A stretch of 64,000 nucleotides of DNA from contig NZ_CP014264.1 of assembly GCF_001553685.1 (NCBI RefSeq), forward strand, positions 1,682,001-1,746,000, given 5' to 3'. Below, piece after piece: positions 57,812 to 64,000 of the stretch. This stretch comes from Streptococcus sp. oral taxon 431. Its GTDB lineage: Bacteria; Bacillota; Bacilli; Lactobacillales; Streptococcaceae. Each line of letters starts with the position of its first letter. Within the stretch, counting starts at the first letter, position 1. The notes beneath the pieces are model-generated. The model did not search any database and had not been told where the DNA came from. It saw only the letters and a program-made list of their open reading frames with translations. The translations under genes and the position numbers were made by a program.

Positions 57812-57839
57812 AAAAAGCCTACCTTTCAGTAGACTTAGT
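57812..57839 (-). repeat. 28-bp direct repeat, upstream copy: terminator and stop codon of tmcAL
   Basis: Same 28 bases as 57168-57195, with the tmcAL stop codon TAA at 57835-57837 inside it and the same terminator hairpin followed by T5. The bases beyond the repeat differ on both sides. Confidence 0.9.
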
Positions 57840-58932
57840 TTGATTCTATTCTAATGGGTACTCTGCCGAAATTCTGCTCTTCTATACTTGGATTTCCCAG
57901 TTGGTAAATCTGGTCTGCCTTTTGAGTCATAGCATCCCAAGGTTCTTTGCCAATTCGACTGACTAGATTGACCTGCCCTTTCAGAGACTTGAGATGTTGT
58001 CTGCCTTTTTCAGTAAAGCCAAGGACATGGATGGCTTCTGGCAAGTCACTTTCTCTGGCCTGTACCAGGATATAGGTCAAGAGACGTCTGACACGCGCTT
58101 TGGTGTAGCGTTTGGTAGCCACTAACTCAACCAATTCCTCAATAGATTTTGCTATTTTGATGGCTTCCTTAATACGCACTGCCATTTCTTGATTGACCTG
58201 ATAAATAGTACTTAAATCTGGATTTGACAAGATTTGATAGCGTAAAAGTGGAAAATAGTTATCCCAACTCACCTTACTCGCCTGCTCAAAAAGAGTAACA
58301 GAAGGCATAAAGCGTTCTAAGAAATCTTGATCTGATTGGTGCTGACGGAGAGCTGTCGCCGAGGCAAAGTCTACATCCTTGTTCACAGAATGATAGCCGG
58401 CTCCTTGACGCTGAATCGGATGAAGTCTGATGTTTCGTCCTGCAACCACCTTGGCATAAGCGAGAGCAAGGACATGATTAGGCGTATTGCCTGAAAAATC
58501 AAGACCTGCAAATTCCTTCCACATAGCTTGCGTTTTCTGAGGGTAAGAAAGAGAATCAGGTAAGTTATCCACAAATTTCTCCATCTCTTGACCACGTTCT
58601 GAGTATAGGTCTGCAATTTTCTGATAATCCAGAACTTCCTCTGTCCCGAAAGCAAGGGTGTTAATCCCCAAACGAGCCAAGATAGCCACTGCACCCTGAC
58701 CGAAAAAATCTGCTGCTTGGACACTGACTAAAAAGGGCAATTCTACCACTAAGTCCGCCCCATTTTCCAGCGCCATCTGAGCCCGTGTCCACTTATCCAC
58801 GATAGCAGGCTCCCCACGCTGTATGAAATTCCCAGACATGGCAACAATTTTCAGTCCCTCCGCCTGGTCCAGCAGGTATTTGTGGCCATTATGAAAAGGA
58901 TTGAACTCCGCGATAATACCTGTAATGGTCAT
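57835..58932 (-). CDS. tmcAL: tRNA(Met) cytidine acetate ligase
   Basis: Makes N4-acetylcytidine at the wobble position of elongator tRNA-Met, using acetate and ATP. 365 residues with the nucleotidylyltransferase motif [12 protein letters not shown] and [11 protein letters not shown], plus FGTE. Formerly YlbM. The start is 9 bp after the methyltransferase gene stop, same strand. Confidence 0.9.
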   Translation of the reverse strand: MTITGIIAEFNPFHNGHKYLLDQAEGLKIVAMSGNFIQRGEPAIVDKWTRAQMALENGADLVVELPFLVSVQAADFFGQGAVAILARLGINTLAFGTEEVLDYQKIADLYSERGQEMEKFVDNLPDSLSYPQKTQAMWKEFAGLDFSGNTPNHVLALAYAKVVAGRNIRLHPIQRQGAGYHSVNKDVDFASATALRQHQSDQDFLERFMPSVTLFEQASKVSWDNYFPLLRYQILSNPDLSTIYQVNQEMAVRIKEAIKIAKSIEELVELVATKRYTKARVRRLLTYILVQARESDLPEAIHVLGFTEKGRQHLKSLKGQVNLVSRIGKEPWDAMTQKADQIYQLGNPSIEEQNFGRVPIRIESN

Positions 58933-58941
58933 GATATTCTC

Positions 58942-59682
58942 CTACTTTTGTGCCACAAAAAACCAACGGGTGCTAGTTTCTGTAGGCTCCTTGTCTTCAA
59001 AGTCCGCAAAGAGTTTGAAGGATTTGAAACCAGCCTGTTCCAGCAAGATATCATAGGTCAAGACCTCGTAAGTTCGTTCCTCATGTACCTCATCATGACG
59101 GCTAAAGGAACCATCTGCCTCCTTGACAAAGAAGGTCAGTTCATGCACGATGGAGTGAGGAGCATCGTCCTCATAGGTATCCCAAAGCATGGCAAAGTCT
59201 TCGGCGTTTTCATGGTAGGAATAGCCTGGGAAGACCTCATCTGTCTGGTAAGTCGAATGCACATCAAAGATAAAGACCCCATCCTCATTGAGAGCATTAT
59301 AGACTTCTTTAAAGACATCCCCTACTTCCACTTCATCCTGCATGTAACAGATTGAGTCCGAGTAACACGTGACAAAGTCGTATTGACCAGCCTTGGATAA
59401 ATCCAGCATATTGCCTTCAATGAAATCAATCTTTTGCTTGGCTGAAGCCGCTCTCTTTTCGGCAATCTTCAACATATCCGCACTCAAATCAAGTCCAGTC
59501 ACATCAAAACCCGCTTGAGAAAAGCGCACAGACTGGATCCCTGTCCCGCAAGCAAGCTCCAATAGTTTCTTTCTGTCCTTGGTTTTAGGTAAATGACGCA
59601 GAGAAAAGTCCGTCCATTTGTCGTATAAACTATCATCCATAACCGCATCATAGACCGCCGCAAAAGTTTCATAAGTTGCCAT
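58942..59682 (-). CDS. SAM-dependent methyltransferase, class I
   Basis: 246 residues from ATG 59682 (MATYETFAAVYDAVMDD). SAM-binding motif LLELACGTGIQSVRFS, then GLDLSADMLKIA and NMLDLSKAG. Substrate unknown; the long conserved C-terminal part (EVHEERTYEVLTYDI) suggests a small-molecule or tRNA target. An in-frame ATG at 59688 overlaps the stop of a 10-codon upstream frame. Neither start has a good ribosome binding site of its own. Upstream of tmcAL in a probable operon. Confidence 0.85.
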   Translation of the reverse strand: MATYETFAAVYDAVMDDSLYDKWTDFSLRHLPKTKDRKKLLELACGTGIQSVRFSQAGFDVTGLDLSADMLKIAEKRAASAKQKIDFIEGNMLDLSKAGQYDFVTCYSDSICYMQDEVEVGDVFKEVYNALNEDGVFIFDVHSTYQTDEVFPGYSYHENAEDFAMLWDTYEDDAPHSIVHELTFFVKEADGSFSRHDEVHEERTYEVLTYDILLEQAGFKSFKLFADFEDKEPTETSTRWFFVAQK

Positions 59683-59684
59683 AA

Positions 59685-59717
59685 TCATGATACCAAGAGC
59701 CCCATGGTAAACACCAC
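59685..59717 (-). CDS. Possible 10-codon leader frame before the methyltransferase gene
   Basis: GTG GTG then codons for FTMGLLVS and a TGA that overlaps an ATG of the methyltransferase gene (ATGA). AAAGG and AAGGG lie upstream of the GTG. This could load ribosomes onto the next gene, which lacks its own binding site. Speculative because of its size. Confidence 0.25.
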   Translation of the reverse strand: MVFTMGLLVS

Positions 59718-59760
59718 TAGCCCTTACCTTTCTAACAATTTTCTTCTAACATAAGCAAAT

Positions 59761-59790
59761 AAAACCCAGTTGATTACAACTGAGTTCATC
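59761..59790 (-). terminator. Terminator after rsfS
   Basis: AACTCAGTTG pairs with CAACTGGGTT around TAAT (one G-U pair), followed by TTATTT on the minus strand, at the end of the yqeG-rsfS series. Confidence 0.75.
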
Positions 59791-59792
59791 TT

Positions 59793-60146
<354 letters not shown>

Positions 60147-60158
60147 TTAATCCTCTTT

Positions 60159-60659
60159 CTAGAAAATATGTTTGTAATCTAGGACATCTGCAAAGCGCTC
60201 CTCCCAAATGTCCTCATAAAATTCATTTATCGTTTCAGCTGGAATGTCATCCCCATCAAACGTTGTGCAAGTTCCTTCTGGAATAATAAGCTTATAGCCA
60301 TATTCAAAAGCAACCTTGACAGAGGTATCCACACAATATTCTGTCTGCATACCACATAAAACTAATTTTTCAATCCCCTGTTTATCCAAGTATTCTTTTA
60401 AACCAGTTTCTTTGAAAATACTGTTATACTTCTTCTGAAAGACCTTTTCATTAGGTTTTCGACTTAAAAGCTCAGATAACTGCCAATCTTCTGATGTTTG
60501 AGCTTCAGAGTTCTCAATATGTTGAACATAGATAATTTCGATATTCTTGCTTCTAGCCTGGTTTTGTAAATAAGAAATTTTTTCCAATAGACTTTTTGTC
60601 TGAAACCCAGTTTCCACTAAAATATTCTGAACATCAATGATTATAAAAGCCGTCTTCAT
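60159..60659 (-). CDS. Isochorismatase-family cysteine hydrolase
   Basis: 166 residues with the family triad: D9 in FIIIDVQN, lysine in QKKYNSIF, and cysteine in GMQTEYCVDTS. No DxH metal-binding motif like that of nicotinamidase is visible, so a nicotinamidase role is unlikely despite the nearby nadD. Its ATG directly follows the yqeK stop codon without a gap. Substrate unknown. Confidence 0.82.
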   Translation of the reverse strand: MKTAFIIIDVQNILVETGFQTKSLLEKISYLQNQARSKNIEIIYVQHIENSEAQTSEDWQLSELLSRKPNEKVFQKKYNSIFKETGLKEYLDKQGIEKLVLCGMQTEYCVDTSVKVAFEYGYKLIIPEGTCTTFDGDDIPAETINEFYEDIWEERFADVLDYKHIF

Positions 60660-61253
60660 TTAGTCCTCTTTCAAATAGTGCACAAAGGCGTTATAGGTTT
60701 CAAGGGTTTGGGGATAGATGGGGAATCCCTGATGAGCTAAATGCTCTACTGTGTGAGCTGTCTCGTAGGCCACCGCCTTATTGAGTGATAGTTCAGCAAT
60801 CTCACGCGCCTGCTCCACTCCTGGAAAGGCACGATTGTGCTCGATGTAGTCTGCGACGTAGATAACCTTATCAAGGTCTGTCATCTGACTAGCTCCAACT
60901 GTATGGATTTCTATTGCACGCAGAATTTCAGAGTCTTGCAAGTTCAAATCTTCCTGAATTTTGTAGATACCAACCATACCATGCCAGACATTATTACCCC
61001 AATTTTTGAGGTCAGGATCTAGCTGATATCGATCAATCAAGTCTAGAAACTCTTGATCTGATAGCTTTTTAGCATAATCATGAAGTAGCCCTGCTAGACC
61101 TGCTTTCTCGGCATCCACTCCGAATCGTTCTGCAAGTTCAATGGCTGCGCGCTCTACACCCAAACAATGGGTTAAGCGTTTTTCGGGTAGAAGCTCTGCC
61201 ATTTTTTTCAATAATTCTTCACGGGAACAGTTGATATAGTCTTGGTATGCCAT
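60660..61253 (-). CDS. yqeK: HD-domain phosphohydrolase YqeK (symmetrical Ap4A hydrolase type)
   Basis: 197 residues with [14 protein letters not shown], then the HD pair [10 protein letters not shown], the histidine in NVWHGMVG and a final aspartate in [12 protein letters not shown]. Hydrolyses diadenosine tetraphosphate to two ADP, by homology to characterised YqeK. Start overlaps the nadD stop codon by one base (TGATG). Confidence 0.9.
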   Translation of the reverse strand: MAYQDYINCSREELLKKMAELLPEKRLTHCLGVERAAIELAERFGVDAEKAGLAGLLHDYAKKLSDQEFLDLIDRYQLDPDLKNWGNNVWHGMVGIYKIQEDLNLQDSEILRAIEIHTVGASQMTDLDKVIYVADYIEHNRAFPGVEQAREIAELSLNKAVAYETAHTVEHLAHQGFPIYPQTLETYNAFVHYLKED

Positions 61254-61882
61254 CAGTAAAGTCCTTCTTTCTCAATGTAATCTAACACTGGCTTTGGCAA
61301 GAGAAAGTTAGGTGTTCGTCCTTGGGCAATGAAGTCACGTACCATACTAGATGAAATATCCATGAGGGGCACATCCACCCAGATGACTGGATAAGAAGTC
61401 CCTGCCTTGTAGCGTGGGCGCTGAACCCCCACAAACTGAACCATATCAACCAGCTCATCAATTCTATACCATTTGGGTAAATAGTCTACCATGTCAGCGC
61501 CAATAATAAAGTAATAATCGGTATCTGGATTTTTCTCTGTCAAAATCTTCATGGTGTCGTAGGTGTAGGAAACACCCTTACGCTCTAGCTCAATAGTCTC
61601 AATAGCTAAACCTTCAATTCCGTCAATTGCCAATTCAAGCATCTTGAGGCGGTGGTGTTCAGAAATGGTTTCCTTTTTGTCTACGTGAGGCGGTTGATAC
61701 TCAGGCATGAGCAGAACTTGATCCAATCCCAACTGCTGACGTACTTGGTCTGCCACGATCAGGTGGGCATTGTGAACAGGGTTAAAATTTCCACCTAGAA
61801 TTCCAACTTGTTTACGTTTTTTATCCTTGATTTCTGGCTCTAACTCCACTTTTGTAAAAGGAGTTAATAGTTCGATTGCCAT
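61253..61882 (-). CDS. nadD: Nicotinate-nucleotide adenylyltransferase
   Basis: Makes deamido-NAD from nicotinate mononucleotide and ATP. 209 residues, with a 25-residue N-terminal extension before the motif [13 protein letters not shown] and the late [10 protein letters not shown]. The start ATG has AAAGGAG 7 bases upstream. Coupled to yqeK. Confidence 0.93.
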   Translation of the reverse strand: MAIELLTPFTKVELEPEIKDKKRKQVGILGGNFNPVHNAHLIVADQVRQQLGLDQVLLMPEYQPPHVDKKETISEHHRLKMLELAIDGIEGLAIETIELERKGVSYTYDTMKILTEKNPDTDYYFIIGADMVDYLPKWYRIDELVDMVQFVGVQRPRYKAGTSYPVIWVDVPLMDISSSMVRDFIAQGRTPNFLLPKPVLDYIEKEGLY

Positions 61883-61933
61883 AGGCTAATCTCCTTTAGT
61901 CTTCTGTAAAAACAGTTTTTTTGGAGTATATTT

Positions 61934-62245
61934 TTAGATTTCTTTAACTTTTTTAGAAATCTTGCGATTTTCTTTCTTGCTTGATTGCTTATACAAAATC
62001 AAGATACGGCCGATCTTTTGGACTGTATCCACACCGATTTCTTCTTCCAAGATTTCAGCTACTTCGTGGATGTTTTCATCTGTGTTTTGCAAGAGCGTGA
62101 CTTTAATCAATTCGCGGGCGTCAAGAGCCTGACGGACGCTGGTTTTGATTTGGTCGTTGAGACCATTTTTCCCGATTTGGATAATGGGTTTGAGGGTGTG
62201 TGCCTGGCTGTTGAGGAAGGCACGTTGTTTTGATGTTAATGACAT
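61934..62245 (-). CDS. yhbY: RNA-binding protein YhbY (CRS1-YhbY domain)
   Basis: 103 residues, single CRS1-YhbY domain with RAFLNSQAHTLKPIIQIGKN and the GxxG-like GKNGLNDQ loop. Associates with pre-50S ribosomal particles. It is separated from yqeH by 213 bp, filled with hairpins, whereas neighbours are tightly packed. Confidence 0.92.
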   Translation of the reverse strand: MSLTSKQRAFLNSQAHTLKPIIQIGKNGLNDQIKTSVRQALDARELIKVTLLQNTDENIHEVAEILEEEIGVDTVQKIGRILILYKQSSKKENRKISKKVKEI

Positions 62246-62272
62246 AATTCATTTAAAAGAGTTTCTTTTTAT

Positions 62273-62401
62273 ACTTTTCTGAAGTGGTGACGGACGTCAG
62301 CAAAGTCCTCTGGACTTTCATGACTAAAATTTGAGCCTAAGGTCTCAAATTTTAGTCAGTTGGTACAATCACTTGTACCAACTAACACCACGGCGAAAAG
62401 T
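62273..62401. repeat. Cloverleaf-like nest of perfect inverted repeats between yqeH and yhbY
   Basis: Outer stem ACTTTTC/GAAAAGT (62273-62279 with 62395-62401) continues as GTGGTG/CACCAC (62284-62289 with 62386-62391). Inside lie AAAGTCC/GGACTTT (62302-62318), a perfect 14-bp pair starting GACTAAAATTTGAG (62322-62357) and a perfect 11-bp pair starting AGTTGGTACAA (62358-62383). No long T run follows. It is either a structured RNA or a small mobile repeat. Confidence 0.75.
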
Positions 62402-62458
62402 ATCTTCTATGAGCTCGCAATGCTCGCCTTTATAAAGACAACCCTTTCCTTTCTATGT

Positions 62459-63565
62459 TTAAATAATTGCTTTTCGTGTGACGACTGCGACGCCTTCTGG
62501 GGCCCAGACGGCGACTTTGGCAGTTCCCGTCACACGGATCCAGCCTAGTCCTGAGATAACGAGGTCTGTCTTATCCTTGATAGTAAAGACATGTTGGACC
62601 AGTTTTGGAAAATCTTCTTTTTCCTTGCTATTTGGTGGTGTAAGGAGGGTTCCTAGATGCTTGTCGTAAAAGGCACTAGCGCCTTCAAGCTTGGTACGAT
62701 GAAGTTTGAGTTCATTGTCAAAGAAAGCTGTAAATCCTTGCTTTTCTCCTGCAATGAAATCAAATCGTCCTAAGCCACCTAAAAATAGGGTTTGTTCAGG
62801 GTTTAGCTGATAGGTTTTTGGCTTGATTTCCTTTTTAGGGCTGATATACTTGAGATTTTTGGCCGTCAAGTAGTGAGCCATCTGGTGACGATGGATAATT
62901 CCAGGCGTATCGTAGATATAAGAACCATCATCGAGCGGAATTTCAATCTTATCTAGAGTTGTCCCTGGGAAACGTGACGTTGTGATGACATTTTGGTCAC
63001 CCGTAATTTCCTGGATAATAGCATTGATAAGGGTTGATTTCCCCACATTGGTCACACCAACTACGTAAACATCACGTCCCTTACGGTAGTGCTCAATTTT
63101 ATCAATGACTTCCTTAATGGCATGCTTATTTTGCGCTGAAGTCAAGACAACATCGAATGGACGAAGACCCTCCTCATGGGCACGTTCCATGAGCCATTGA
63201 CTAATCTTGCCTGGTTTAACAGACTTAGGCAGAATATCTTTTTTATTCCCAACCAAGAGCACATCATTGCCCGATACAAAACGTGGCAAACCTGGGATGA
63301 CAGAACCATTGAAGTCAAAGATATCAATGACATTTACTACCAAGGCATCACTGTCCCCCACCTCGTGCAAGAGTTTGAGGAAATCATCATCCGTTAACTG
63401 AACATCAGTGATTTCATTGTAGTGACGAAGACGGAAACAACGCTGGCAATAAACTTCTCCAGTTTCCAAACCTTTTTCAAGTGCTGACTGAGGTGTAAAA
63501 CCTAAACCAGTCTTATCTTCCGTCTGAATGATTGCTCCACAACCAATACAGAGAATTTCTTCCAT
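62459..63565 (-). CDS. yqeH: Ribosome biogenesis GTPase YqeH
   Basis: 368 residues: N-terminal zinc finger (CIGCG then CQRC), then a circularly permuted GTPase with NKKD (G4) and TSAQ (G5) before GVTNVGKSTLINA (G1) and YDTPG (G3). Needed for 30S assembly in Bacillus subtilis. Lies 2 bp after yqeG. Confidence 0.94.
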   Translation of the reverse strand: MEEILCIGCGAIIQTEDKTGLGFTPQSALEKGLETGEVYCQRCFRLRHYNEITDVQLTDDDFLKLLHEVGDSDALVVNVIDIFDFNGSVIPGLPRFVSGNDVLLVGNKKDILPKSVKPGKISQWLMERAHEEGLRPFDVVLTSAQNKHAIKEVIDKIEHYRKGRDVYVVGVTNVGKSTLINAIIQEITGDQNVITTSRFPGTTLDKIEIPLDDGSYIYDTPGIIHRHQMAHYLTAKNLKYISPKKEIKPKTYQLNPEQTLFLGGLGRFDFIAGEKQGFTAFFDNELKLHRTKLEGASAFYDKHLGTLLTPPNSKEKEDFPKLVQHVFTIKDKTDLVISGLGWIRVTGTAKVAVWAPEGVAVVTRKAII

Positions 63566-63567
63566 AA

Positions 63568-64000
63568 TTAGATTCCTTTTTTATATGTAATCGGTCCGTA
63601 CTTTTCAGCGATTTTTCTCATGACACGACGCTCACGCGCTCGGTTAATCTGAGTCTTAATAGAGTCGTGCTGGACCAAGGGTTTAACCAAAATCGAGCGA
63701 ATGCCTGCTCGGTGGGCTGCTCGAATATCCGTCATCAGCTGGTCGCCTACCATGACCACTTGGTCTTTTTCATAGTGGAAATGTTTCATGGCACGGTTAA
63801 TTCCTAAAGTAAAGGGCTTCAGTGCCCAATAAACATAGTCAATATCAAATTTTTCAACTGCTCGTTTGACACGTTTGGGAGTATTGTTAGATACCACAAT
63901 GATACGTATCCCAGCATCGCGCAGATCATGCAACCATTGCTTCATCTCTACTGTTCCATCTGGATTATTCCAAGCAATCAGGGTATTGTCCAAATCAACC
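63568..64000 (-). CDS. yqeG: HAD-family phosphatase YqeG, partial
   Basis: Runs off the window end; the visible frame begins VDLDNTLIAWNNPDGT, which includes the HAD nucleophile motif DLDNT, so only the first 30 or so residues are missing. Later HAD motifs: VVSNNTPKRV and MVGDQLMTDIRAA. Probable phosphatidylglycerophosphate-phosphatase-like HAD protein (YqeG family); exact substrate in streptococci is not certain. First visible gene of the yqeG-yqeH-yhbY-nadD-yqeK series. Confidence 0.9.
   Translation of the reverse strand, partial: VDLDNTLIAWNNPDGTVEMKQWLHDLRDAGIRIIVVSNNTPKRVKRAVEKFDIDYVYWALKPFTLGINRAMKHFHYEKDQVVMVGDQLMTDIRAAHRAGIRSILVKPLVQHDSIKTQINRARERRVMRKIAEKYGPITYKKGI

Noticed and set aside
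60159..60659. Nicotinamidase (pncA), suggested by the adjacent nadD
   Set aside because: The metal-binding DxH motif of nicotinamidases is not visible.

Overview
The window is chromosomal DNA from a viridans Streptococcus of the mitis/oralis group, close to but probably not S. pneumoniae. Evidence: AT-rich sequence with streptococcal sigma-A promoters (many of them extended -10), four copies of the pneumococcal-type BOX repeat, two giant M26 (ZmpB/IgA1-protease-like) surface zinc proteases with N-terminal LPxTG and YSIRK-type signals, and long blocks whose gene order matches what I recall of the pneumococcal genome (scrK-scrA-scrB-scrR-mvaA-mvaS through stkP-phpP-rsmB-fmt-priA-rpoZ-gmk to yqeG). 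I see no rRNA, tRNA, phage, complete insertion sequence or CRISPR.

Layout. 1-16 kb is the zmpB neighbourhood: the end of a PabB-PabC fusion, an M26 protease, a membrane MsrAB and a thioredoxin lipoprotein, then a second, larger M26 protease translationally coupled to a UPF0340 gene. 16-28 kb: mecA, a divergent polysaccharide flippase, an MTA/SAH-deaminase-like amidohydrolase, a heterodimeric ABC exporter, a cytosolic MsrAB, and the hom-thrB threonine operon. 27-37 kb: yaaA, a small membrane protein, a deformylase-like protein, the Mn/Ca exporter ATPase behind a yybP-ykoY manganese riboswitch, then a three-gene membrane glycan-modification operon (glycosyltransferase, acyltransferase, polytopic membrane protein) lying between that ATPase and the divergent mntE gene. 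37-43 kb: the sucrose regulon (scrK, scrA, scrB, scrR) with LacI-type operators and a cre-like site. 43-47 kb: mevalonate genes mvaS-mvaA and a split ThrE-type exporter.

47-64 kb: the stkP/phpP signalling pair and housekeeping genes (rsmB, fmt, priA, rpoZ, gmk, rny), a YefM-YoeB toxin-antitoxin cassette flanked by perfect 28-bp direct repeats, tmcAL, a methyltransferase, and the ribosome-assembly/NAD cluster rsfS, isochorismatase-like gene, yqeK, nadD, yhbY, yqeH and yqeG (cut by the window end).

The themes are surface proteolysis joined to extracytoplasmic methionine repair, manganese export, and sucrose use. The most unusual points are the tandem M26 proteases, one of which lacks the large GLUG region of the other; the glycan operon inside the manganese-export locus, from which read-through would enter the Mn riboswitch; a cloverleaf-like set of perfect inverted repeats between yqeH and yhbY; and the terminator duplication around YefM-YoeB. 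Statements about other genomes are from memory; no database search was run.
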